Origin: Pseudomonas urmiensis
GTDB taxonomy: Bacteria > Pseudomonadota > Gammaproteobacteria > Pseudomonadales > Pseudomonadaceae
DNA length: 64,000 nucleotides
Assembly: GCF_014268815.2 (NCBI RefSeq)
Contig: NZ_JABWRE020000001.1
Location: 811,001-875,000 of the forward strand
Direction of reading: 5' to 3'
Of this stretch, positions 49,758 to 57,160 are shown piece by piece (the stretch's first letter is position 1; every line of letters begins with the position of its first letter). Position numbers and translations under genes: made by a program. Below the pieces are notes generated by a model. That model searched no databases and was not told the origin of the DNA. It worked only from the letters and a program-made list of their open reading frames with translations.

Positions 49758-51101
49758 ATGACGACCGAAGCCCAGCGCGCCTTCGCCGAGCACCTCATGG
49801 GCATTGCTGAAATCGAGTGCGTAACCCCTGACCTCAATGGCGTCCCGCGCGGCAAAGTGATGACAGCCGAAGGTTTCCTCGAAGGCCGGCGCCTGCAAAT
49901 GGCCCGTGGGGTACTGCTGCAATGCATCATGGGTGGTTACCCGGCCGCCACGTTCTACGGCAGCGACGACGGCGACCTGGCATTGGTCGCCGACCCCGCC
50001 CAGGTTCACCGCCTGCCCTGGAGCGACGAGGCGCGGGCTCTGGCCATCTGCGATGCCAACGAGCTCGATGGCGCCTCATCCGGGTTGTCGACCCGTGGCC
50101 AGTTGAAGGCAGTCATTGCCCGTTATGCTGCACTGGGCCTGGCGCCAGTGGTGGCCACCGAGCTCGAATTCTTTGTCTTCGCCCCTAATGGCGACCCTGG
50201 CCAGCCGTTCCAGCCGCCGCTGGGCACGGACGGTCGCCGCGAACTGGGTCATTCGGCGTTCAGCGTCAGCTCCAACAACGGCTTGCGCCCATTCTTCAAT
50301 GAGGTATACCGCTGCATGGCCGCACTCGGCCTGCCGCGCGACACCTTCATGCACGAGATGGGCGTCAGCCAGTTCGAGATCAATCTGCTGCACGGCGACC
50401 CGCTGCTGTTGGCTGACCAGACGTTCCTGTTCAAGCACCTGCTCAAGGAAGTCGCGCTCAAGCATGGCCTGACCGTGGTGTGCATGGCCAAGCCATTGGC
50501 GAAAACCCCAGGCAGCTCGATGCACATCCATCAGAGCCTGGTCGAGATCGGCAGTGGGCGCAATGTCTTCAGTGATGCGGCAGGGCAGCCCACCGAGACC
50601 TTCCATCACTTCATCGGCGGCCTGCAGGCGTGCATGGCGGACTTCACCGCGTTGTTCGCGCCCAACGTCAATTCCTATCAGCGCCTGTGCCATCCCTACG
50701 CCTCGCCCAACAACGCCTGCTGGTCGCAAGACAACCGCGCCGCTGGCCTGCGCATCCCGGCCAGTTCGCCGTTGGCGCGTCGGGTCGAAAACCGCTTGCC
50801 CGGCGCCGACGCCAACCCCTACCTGGCGATCGCCGCCAGCCTGGGCGCCGGCTTGCATGGCATCGAGCAGCAGTTGCAGCCGACGCCGGCGATCCAGGGT
50901 GAATTCGAAGTGCCGGAGCACCTGAGCCTGCCCTGCACCCTGCATGCTGCGCTGGAGCGGCTCAAGCGCAGCACGCTGGCGCGGGAACTGTTCGGCAAGG
51001 AGTTCATCGAAGGCTATGTCGCGACCAAGACCCTGGAGCTGAGCGATTTCTTCGATGAGATCACCCCGTGGGAGCGCCGCGTGCTGGCGGCACAAGCCTG
51101 A
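49758..51101 (+). CDS. Glutamine synthetase family protein (gamma-glutamylpolyamine synthetase type)
   Basis: A 447-residue member of the glutamine synthetase superfamily, close in type to PuuA/SpuI enzymes that join glutamate to polyamines or other amines. Motifs: ATELEFFVF (metal Glu, about residue 135), MHEMGVSQFEINL (about 197), PGSSMHIHQSL (ATP/Glu His) and ENRLPGADANPYLAIAA near residue 340. Adenylylation-type tail as in GlnA is absent. The ATG at 49758 follows AAGGATAG. Next to it is an MFS transporter, perhaps for the substrate; the actual amine is unknown. Confidence 0.88.
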   Translation: MTTEAQRAFAEHLMGIAEIECVTPDLNGVPRGKVMTAEGFLEGRRLQMARGVLLQCIMGGYPAATFYGSDDGDLALVADPAQVHRLPWSDEARALAICDANELDGASSGLSTRGQLKAVIARYAALGLAPVVATELEFFVFAPNGDPGQPFQPPLGTDGRRELGHSAFSVSSNNGLRPFFNEVYRCMAALGLPRDTFMHEMGVSQFEINLLHGDPLLLADQTFLFKHLLKEVALKHGLTVVCMAKPLAKTPGSSMHIHQSLVEIGSGRNVFSDAAGQPTETFHHFIGGLQACMADFTALFAPNVNSYQRLCHPYASPNNACWSQDNRAAGLRIPASSPLARRVENRLPGADANPYLAIAASLGAGLHGIEQQLQPTPAIQGEFEVPEHLSLPCTLHAALERLKRSTLARELFGKEFIEGYVATKTLELSDFFDEITPWERRVLAAQA

Positions 51102-51229
51102 TCGCGACACAACTGACACTGGACACGTCCGGCATGAGTTTTTTCCGGGGTGGGGGCCTGCGCCGCCACGGATTTGCCCTTATGCTTGCCAGCACCCCCT
51201 CCACCTGACCAGGGAGCCCTTCGGGACGC

Positions 51230-52561
51230 ATGCGACAGATCTGGAAGTCTTTTCGTTCGCTGTATTTCGCCGCCCTGATGATGCTGATCGGCTCGGGCCT
51301 GTTGAGTACCTACCTGGCCCTGCGCCTGGCTGCCGACCATGTCGACAGCCTGTGGGTCGGTGCGCTGATGGCGGCCAACTACTTCGGTCTGGCGCTGGGC
51401 GGCAAGATCGGTCACCGGCTGATCGGCCGGGTGGGTCATATTCGCGCCTATGCCACCTGCGCCGGCATCGTCGGCGCAGCGGTGCTGGGCCATGGCCTGA
51501 CCGACTTGCTACCGGTATGGGTGGGCCTGCGGATGATCGTCGGCCTGGGGATGATGTGCCAGTACATGGTGATCGAGAGCTGGCTCAACGAGCAGGCCGA
51601 CGCCAAGCAACGCGGTGCGGTGTTCAGTGGCTACATGATCGCCTCGTACCTGGGCCTGGTGCTCGGGCAGTTGATCCTGGTCGTGCACCCTGAGCTTGGC
51701 CCAGAGCTGTTGATGTTGGTCGCCATGTGCTTTGCCCTGTGCCTGGTGCCGGTGGCCATGACCCGGCGGATTCACCCGGCGCCCCTGCGTCCGGCGCCGA
51801 TGGAGCCGAAGTTCTTCATCAAGCGAGTCCCGCAGTCGTTGAGTACGGTGCTCGGCTCGGGCCTGATCGTCGGTTCGTTCTATGGCCTGGCGCCGCTGTA
51901 TGCCTCCAGCCAAGGCTTGAGCACCGAGCAGATCGGTCTGTTCATGGGCTGCTGCATCTTTGCCGGGCTGGTGGTGCAGTGGCCGCTGGGCTGGCTGTCT
52001 GATCGCTACGACCGTGCGGTGTTGATCCGCAGTGCGGCGGTGGGGCTGGCATTGGCGGCGGCGCCGCTGGCGATCTTGCCCAGTGTGCCGCTGGAGGTCC
52101 TGTTTGCCATTGGCTTTGTGATTTCCTTGCTGCAGTTCTGCCTGTATCCATTGGCGGTAGCGTTTTCCAACGACCACGTGGAGAGTGAACGGCGGGTCTC
52201 GCTGACCGCCATGCTGCTGGTGACCTATGGCGTGGGCGCTTGTATCGGGCCGTTGGCGGCGGGGGTGCTGATGAAGGTGCTGGGCCCGCAGATGCTGTAT
52301 GCGTTCTTCTTGTTCTTCGCCTTGGTGCTGGTATGGCGCATTCGGCCTAAAGCGGTTACGGGCTTGCACCAGGTGCAGGACGCACCGCTGGGCCACGTGG
52401 CGATGCCGGCCGCTGGCTCGCCGCTGTCGGCAGCCCTCGACCCACGGGTCGATGAGCAGACGGTGCAAGACGTGATGCAGGCGCCGATTGCGGCGGAAGA
52501 TACCGAGGATGAGCAGCAAGAGCAGGACATGCCTGCGGCGCAAGTCGACAAGCCGGCTTGA
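51230..52561 (+). CDS. MFS transporter, YcaD-like
   Basis: A 443-residue inner-membrane protein with about 12 hydrophobic helices from residue 8 to 380, and a hydrophilic Ala/Glu/Gln-rich tail of 60 residues. The patterns MANYFGLALGGKIGHRLIGRVGH and MVIESWLNEQADAKQRGAVFSGYM are typical of the YcaD group. Substrate unknown; it follows the glutamine-synthetase-like gene by 128 bp and ends at a clear terminator. The ATG at 51230 has only a weak site. Confidence 0.85.
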   Translation: MRQIWKSFRSLYFAALMMLIGSGLLSTYLALRLAADHVDSLWVGALMAANYFGLALGGKIGHRLIGRVGHIRAYATCAGIVGAAVLGHGLTDLLPVWVGLRMIVGLGMMCQYMVIESWLNEQADAKQRGAVFSGYMIASYLGLVLGQLILVVHPELGPELLMLVAMCFALCLVPVAMTRRIHPAPLRPAPMEPKFFIKRVPQSLSTVLGSGLIVGSFYGLAPLYASSQGLSTEQIGLFMGCCIFAGLVVQWPLGWLSDRYDRAVLIRSAAVGLALAAAPLAILPSVPLEVLFAIGFVISLLQFCLYPLAVAFSNDHVESERRVSLTAMLLVTYGVGACIGPLAAGVLMKVLGPQMLYAFFLFFALVLVWRIRPKAVTGLHQVQDAPLGHVAMPAAGSPLSAALDPRVDEQTVQDVMQAPIAAEDTEDEQQEQDMPAAQVDKPA

Positions 52562-52582
52562 ATCCTGCTGGCACAAATAGAG

Positions 52583-52605
52583 AAGCCACCCGAGGGTGGC
52601 TTTTT
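52583..52605. terminator. Terminator between the MFS gene and ycgR
   Basis: Stem AGCCACCC / GGGTGGCT with a 2-base loop followed by TTTTT, between convergent genes. Confidence 0.88.
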
Positions 52606-52621
52606 CATTTCTGCAGCAAAA

Positions 52622-53365
52622 TCAATAATCGTCCTTGTCGAACCGCCGCGCCTCACGCTGCAGCTGGTAGACAAAACTCTCGATCTTGCGCTGCGCCTGA
52701 CCATTGAGGTTATGGAAGCGCACACCGGCAAACGTCGTGTTGATCCGCTCTTCGTAATGCAGGTGACGCAACTCCACCATCACATCGTTCAGCCCCAGCG
52801 GGTTGGCTGCCTTGAAGCGCTCATACACCTGCCCCAGTTGCAGGCGCTCCTCGACGTTGCCGTCAAAGCGCATCTTGCAGCCGGTGGCGGAAATATCCAG
52901 CAGCTTGCCGCGCAGCGCGCCATTGCCCTTGAGGTGAGTGCCATCGAGCGTGACATCGACCAGCTGCGACAGCTTCAACGCAGCGCGGAAGGCATTACGC
53001 CGCTGGTGATAGGTCACTTCTTCCGGCAGTGGGCCGCGGTAGCTGCGGTGGCCGTCGATTTCGGTGATGGTCAGCGGGGTGTTGCATTCCCAGGCTATAC
53101 GGACACCGTCGTGGAAGCCTTCGACGCGGAAGGGTTCGCCATTCTCGATGAATTTTTCGCCGTCGCGCGGGATCATCTCGTCCAGCGCCAAGGTGTTGCT
53201 GTCACGGTCCACATGCACCACGTAGCTCTGGAATCGCTGGCTGCGCTCATGGAAGGTGATGATCAGCGGATCGTGGCTATCCAGCAGCTGGCGCAGGTTG
53301 GCGGCAATCTCCAACGGAGTGCTCAGCACCTTAGGCGGCTGGGGAGCATCGGATTCATTGAACAC
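52622..53365 (-). CDS. ycgR: Flagellar brake protein YcgR
   Basis: A 247-residue c-di-GMP effector that slows the flagellar motor. The N-terminal YcgR domain spans about 10-115 and the PilZ domain about 118-235. The c-di-GMP-binding residues are seen: the RxxxR arginines in YHQRRNAFR (about 123) and DxSxxG in [13 protein letters not shown] (about 158). It heads away from flgN on the same strand, 80 bp downstream of it, as usual in pseudomonads. Confidence 0.94.
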   Translation of the reverse strand: MFNESDAPQPPKVLSTPLEIAANLRQLLDSHDPLIITFHERSQRFQSYVVHVDRDSNTLALDEMIPRDGEKFIENGEPFRVEGFHDGVRIAWECNTPLTITEIDGHRSYRGPLPEEVTYHQRRNAFRAALKLSQLVDVTLDGTHLKGNGALRGKLLDISATGCKMRFDGNVEERLQLGQVYERFKAANPLGLNDVMVELRHLHYEERINTTFAGVRFHNLNGQAQRKIESFVYQLQREARRFDKDDY

Positions 53366-53445
53366 GGGTTATCAATCTCCAGGCAAAAACAACACACGCA
53401 AGTAACGGCATTTTGCCAGTATGTTCCGTGCCTTGATAGAAATAA

Positions 53446-53913
53446 TCACACTTGGCTGAGCGCCCGAGGCTTAGCCAGTGGCGAGGTCGCGCCACGGCTA
53501 TCGTACAGCGACGGAGAATCGCCGCCGTTGAGGATTCTGATCTGGTTGGCCGTGACTTGCTGCTGCATCTGAATGATCCGGCCATTGGTCTCGTTGACCT
53601 GCTGGCAGGTGTCCATCAGTTGGGTCAGCACATCGAGTTGCTGCAAGATCAAGTCGCCATTTGGCGACTGCGCCGCGAGTGCCTGCACGCCGGCGCGATT
53701 GGCACTCAGGCCAAGGCTTGCGAGCAGGTTGTTGCGCCGCTGGCCCTGCTGTTCGAGCAATATGATCAACGACTGTTTGCGCGCCAGGATTTCTTCCAGC
53801 GCGACCATTTCCCGGCCATGCAGGGCCACTGCTTCGCTCTGTAGCAGCTCGAGCAGCTCCTGGGTAGGGGCGATGTCGTCTTCGATCAATTGCAGCAGGG
53901 TAGTATCGTGCAT
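53446..53913 (-). CDS. flgN: Flagellar chaperone FlgN
   Basis: A 155-residue, mostly helical export chaperone for the hook-filament junction proteins FlgK and FlgL. The FlgN family pattern is at LLELLQSEAVALHGREMVALEEIL (in parts) and LLEQQGQRRNNLLASLGL. It follows flgM by 47 bp and is likely co-transcribed from the sigma-28 promoter ahead of flgM. Confidence 0.92.
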   Translation of the reverse strand: MHDTTLLQLIEDDIAPTQELLELLQSEAVALHGREMVALEEILARKQSLIILLEQQGQRRNNLLASLGLSANRAGVQALAAQSPNGDLILQQLDVLTQLMDTCQQVNETNGRIIQMQQQVTANQIRILNGGDSPSLYDSRGATSPLAKPRALSQV

Positions 53914-53960
53914 GGCTGGCTCTTGGCTTAAAGCGTCCTAGAAGTCAGCGCGACGAAGGG

Positions 53961-54275
53961 TCAGCGCTGAGCTTCGAAATCTAGCAGTTTGCTGGCGACC
54001 CGGCCGGCATCGACCTGGTAGCTGCCATCTGCGATTGCCTGCTTCAACTCGGCCACACGGGCACTGTTGACCACCGGCTGATCGCGCAGCTTGTCGCTGA
54101 TCTTCTGCAACTGCTGGGCCTCTTGACTGAGGTGTACCGCTTCTCCGCTGACGCTGGAGCGCGCTGGCGCTTCACTGGCTTCGCCGGTTTTCTCGGCGTT
54201 GCCGGTCGCGGTAGTGCCGCGAACGCCGCCCGTAACGGACGGAGAGTTATTCAAACGACTGAAGTCGATGACCAT
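53961..54275 (-). CDS. flgM: Anti-sigma-28 factor FlgM
   Basis: A 104-residue protein that holds sigma-28 (FliA) until the hook is complete and is then exported. N-terminus [17 protein letters not shown], disordered first half, and the conserved sigma-binding helices [28 protein letters not shown] (in parts). A near-perfect sigma-28 promoter lies 37-63 bp before its ATG. Confidence 0.95.
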   Translation of the reverse strand: MVIDFSRLNNSPSVTGGVRGTTATGNAEKTGEASEAPARSSVSGEAVHLSQEAQQLQKISDKLRDQPVVNSARVAELKQAIADGSYQVDAGRVASKLLDFEAQR

Positions 54276-54311
54276 GATCAGAAACCTCTGGGTATTTGGA
54301 CGCTTGCCTTG

Positions 54312-54338
54312 TTTTCGGCCACCCCGAAAAAAACTTTA
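54312..54338 (-). promoter_or_regulatory. Sigma-28 (FliA) promoter of flgM
   Basis: On the minus strand TAAAGTTT, an 11-base spacer and GCCGAAAA; the consensus is TAAAGTTT-N11-GCCGATAA, so 15 of 16 bases fit. It drives flgMN, as expected for a late flagellar class. Confidence 0.88.
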
Positions 54339-54427
54339 GGCACAAATGCATAGCCGCTTGTCAGCAAGCTCGCGCAACCCGTTTTCTGACACAGTTTAGG
54401 TAAAGCGGTTCCTTACCGCCAGCCCTG

Positions 54428-55180
54428 CTACATGGCCACCTCGACCTGCCCGGGTCCGGTGACCCGCGCCTTCACTACGCGTTTTGAGTTCAGATTGCGT
54501 ACCCGGATCTGTTCGCTCAGGCCGCCCTTGCTCAGGGCTTCACCGGGCATGCGCACGCTCAGGCTGCCGCTGCGGGCGATGATCACCACGTGATCGCCCT
54601 TACGGATCACCTCGGCCTGTTCCAGGTGTTGCGGGGTCAAGACCTGATCAAGCACGGCCGGGCGCAACAGCTTCATGCCCAGCGCCTGGTCCAGGTCACT
54701 GAGAAAACCTTGGTTGAGTGTGCCGACGTCGCGTTCACGCAAGGCGACATCGCCTTCGCCCACCACACTCTCGCGCTTGAGTGGACGGACCATCACCACC
54801 ACCTCACGGAACAGCTTGACCTGCGCCGGGACGAACACTGTCCACGGTGCGCTGCTGTCACAGCGCACACGCACCGTGACCCGACCCAGCGGCTGCGCTG
54901 GGCTTTCCAGTGAGGCGTCCAGCGCCTGGCTGCACAGCGGCATGCGCAGCCGTGGGTCGAGGGTGTTGACCTGGATCTCGTAACGCCCCGGGGTCTGGGT
55001 GGTGGCCAGGTAATCTTCGACGGTGAATTCAAGAAACCCTTGGGTGACACCGATAAGCTGTTCAGGCAAGGTTACTGTGTCCGCCAGCGCGCGAGTGCTG
55101 GGGGCGAGCAGGCACAACACGGCCAAGTGGCCGGCCAGCAGGCGCGTCAGTCGTCGGAAAAATGTCGTTTTCGTGTACAT
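54428..55180 (-). CDS. flgA: Flagellar P-ring chaperone FlgA
   Basis: A 250-residue periplasmic protein that helps build the P ring of the flagellar basal body. A signal peptide follows a short basic start (MYTKTTFFRRLTRLLAGHLAVLCLLAPSTRALA in parts, cut before DTVTL). The SAF/FlgA C-terminal region has VVGEGDVALRERDVGTL and KSGDHV-like KGDHVVIIARSGSLSVRMPGEA. I chose the ATG at 55180; an ATG at 55225 is in frame but overlaps the sigma-28 promoter of cheV. Confidence 0.93.
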   Translation of the reverse strand: MYTKTTFFRRLTRLLAGHLAVLCLLAPSTRALADTVTLPEQLIGVTQGFLEFTVEDYLATTQTPGRYEIQVNTLDPRLRMPLCSQALDASLESPAQPLGRVTVRVRCDSSAPWTVFVPAQVKLFREVVVMVRPLKRESVVGEGDVALRERDVGTLNQGFLSDLDQALGMKLLRPAVLDQVLTPQHLEQAEVIRKGDHVVIIARSGSLSVRMPGEALSKGGLSEQIRVRNLNSKRVVKARVTGPGQVEVAM

Positions 55181-55185
55181 AGCGC

Positions 55186-55212
55186 TCAAAAAAGCAAAGC
55201 CCGTGCCGACTT
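55186..55212 (+). promoter_or_regulatory. Sigma-28 (FliA)-type promoter of cheV
   Basis: TCAAAAAA, 11 bases, GCCGACTT. The -10 part fits GCCGATAA in 5 of 8 and spacing is right; the -35 is weaker. In P. aeruginosa cheVR belongs to the FliA class, which supports it. Confidence 0.55.
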
Positions 55213-55245
55213 TATAGGCAGGCAAAAAATGTAAAGGAGTCTGGC

Positions 55246-56175
55246 ATGGCTGGTGTTATGGATTCGGTCAACCAGCGCACGCAGCTGGTTGGGCAGAATC
55301 GCCTGGAACTCTTGCTGTTCCGCCTCAATGGCGATCAGCTTTATGGCATCAACGTGTTCAAGGTCCGGGAGGTGCTGCAGTGCCCGGAATTGACCGTGTT
55401 GCCCAAGTCTCATCCGGTGGTACGCGGCGTTGCCAACATACGCGGGGCGACCATCCCAATTCTTGACCTGTCGATGGCTACCGGCTTGCCGGGCCTGAAG
55501 GAAGAAACCCGCAACAGCTTCGTGATCATCACCGAGTACAACACCAAGACCCAGGGCTTTCTGGTGCATTCGGTCGAACGCATCGTCAACATGAACTGGG
55601 AAGAGATTCATCCGCCACCCAAGGGCACCGGTCGCGACCATTACCTGACCGCGGTTACCCGGGTCGACAACCGCATGGTGGAAATCATCGACGTCGAGAA
55701 GGTGCTGGCCGAAGTGTCGCCGTCGTCCGAGTCGGTGTCTGCCGGCGTGGTCGATGCCGAGGTGCAGGACAAGGCGGTACTGCTGCGAGTGCTGACAGTC
55801 GACGATTCGTCGGTGGCGCGCAAGCAGGTCAGTCGCTGCCTGCAAACCGTCGGGGTCGAGGTGGTGGCGCTCAATGATGGCCGTCAGGCGTTGGATTACC
55901 TGCGTAAGCTGGTCGATGAGGGTAAGCGTCCGGAAGATGAGTTCCTGATGATGATCTCGGACATTGAAATGCCAGAAATGGATGGCTACACCCTTACCGC
56001 AGAGATTCGCAGCGATCCGCGCATGCAAAAATTGCACATCGTCCTGCATACTTCCCTGTCTGGGGTGTTCAACCAGGCCATGGTCAAGAAAGTCGGCGCC
56101 GACGACTTCCTGGCCAAGTTCAAGCCGGACGACCTTGCCCAACGGGTGGTCGACCGGATCAACGCGACGCATTGA
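55246..56175 (+). CDS. cheV: Chemotaxis coupling protein CheV
   Basis: A 309-residue fusion of a CheW-like domain (about 15-160, NRLELLLFRLNGDQLYGINVFKVREV in parts) and a response-regulator receiver (about 180-305). The phosphorylation Asp is in MISDIEMPEMDGY (about residue 240), the acidic pocket in VLTVDDSSVARKQ, and the Lys near the end in DFLAKFKPDD. It couples receptors to CheA and adapts the signal. The ATG follows AAAGGAG. cheR comes 50 bp later. Confidence 0.95.
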   Translation: MAGVMDSVNQRTQLVGQNRLELLLFRLNGDQLYGINVFKVREVLQCPELTVLPKSHPVVRGVANIRGATIPILDLSMATGLPGLKEETRNSFVIITEYNTKTQGFLVHSVERIVNMNWEEIHPPPKGTGRDHYLTAVTRVDNRMVEIIDVEKVLAEVSPSSESVSAGVVDAEVQDKAVLLRVLTVDDSSVARKQVSRCLQTVGVEVVALNDGRQALDYLRKLVDEGKRPEDEFLMMISDIEMPEMDGYTLTAEIRSDPRMQKLHIVLHTSLSGVFNQAMVKKVGADDFLAKFKPDDLAQRVVDRINATH

Positions 56176-56225
56176 AACGGCCGGGGCACGTCCCCGGCCC
56201 CAGCGATTGAAAAGAGGCGGCAGCA

Positions 56226-57053
56226 TTGTCTACGGGTAATTTGGATTTCGAACAGTTCCGGGTCTTCCTGGAGAAAGCCTGTGGCATCCTGCTGGGCGAG
56301 AATAAGCAGTACCTGGTCTCCAGCCGTCTCAACAAGCTGATGGAGCAGCAGGGCATCAAGTCTCTGGGTGAGCTGGTGCAGCGCATTCAGAGCCAACCGC
56401 GAAGCGGCCTGCGTGAGCAGGTGGTCGACGCCATGACCACCAACGAAACCCTGTGGTTTCGCGATACCTATCCATTCGAAGTGCTCAAGAACAAAGTCAT
56501 CCCTGAGTTCCTCAAGGGTAACCCTGGGCAGCGTCTGCGCATCTGGTCGGCGGCTTGCTCCTCCGGGCAGGAGCCGTACTCGCTGTCGATGGCCATCGAC
56601 GAGTTCGAGCGCAGCAACCTTGGCCAGTTGAAAATGGGCGCGCAGATTGTCGCCACCGACCTATCCGGGGCGATGCTGACCAACTGCAAAAGTGGTGAAT
56701 ACGACAGCCTGGCGATTGCCCGTGGCCTCTCGCAAGAGCGTCTGCAGCGTTATTTCGACCCGAAAGGGCCGGGGCGCTGGGCGGTCAAGGCGCCGATTCG
56801 CAGCCGGGTCGAGTTCCGCTCGTTCAACCTGCTCGATAGTTACGCGAGCCTGGGCAAGTTCGATGTGGTGTTCTGCCGCAACGTGCTGATCTACTTCTCG
56901 GCTCAGGTCAAGAAGGACATCCTGCTGCGTATTCACAGCACGCTCAAGCCTGGCGGGTATCTGTTCCTGGGCGCTTCGGAGGCGCTCAACGGTTTGCCGG
57001 ATCACTACCAGATGGTTCAGTGCAGTCCGGGGATCATCTATCAGGCCAAGTGA
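56226..57053 (+). CDS. cheR: Chemotaxis protein methyltransferase CheR
   Basis: A 275-residue enzyme that methylates glutamates of chemoreceptors with S-adenosylmethionine. N-terminal helical domain about 1-75, catalytic domain after it with MTTNETLWFRD, the SAM motif IWSAACSSGQEPYSLSM and FDVVFCRNVLIYF. The start is a TTG at 56226, with AGAGG about eight bases before it; no ATG or GTG fits the conserved N-terminus MSTGNLDFEQFRVFLE. Confidence 0.95.
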   Translation: MSTGNLDFEQFRVFLEKACGILLGENKQYLVSSRLNKLMEQQGIKSLGELVQRIQSQPRSGLREQVVDAMTTNETLWFRDTYPFEVLKNKVIPEFLKGNPGQRLRIWSAACSSGQEPYSLSMAIDEFERSNLGQLKMGAQIVATDLSGAMLTNCKSGEYDSLAIARGLSQERLQRYFDPKGPGRWAVKAPIRSRVEFRSFNLLDSYASLGKFDVVFCRNVLIYFSAQVKKDILLRIHSTLKPGGYLFLGASEALNGLPDHYQMVQCSPGIIYQAK

Positions 57054-57064
57054 TTGGCCCATGT

Positions 57065-57098
57065 AAAAAGGCCGGTGTCGCGAGACACCGGCCTTTTT
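57065..57098. terminator. Bidirectional terminator cheR / autotransporter
   Basis: A 15-bp stem, AAAAAGGCCGGTGTC and its inverse, with a 4-base loop; A-run on one side, T-run on the other, between convergent genes. Confidence 0.95.
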
Positions 57099-57160
57099 GT
57101 TTTGCGTTGCTTGCACTGGGCTTATCGCCAGACAAGCCGCAGTGCTATCTCAGGGCAGGC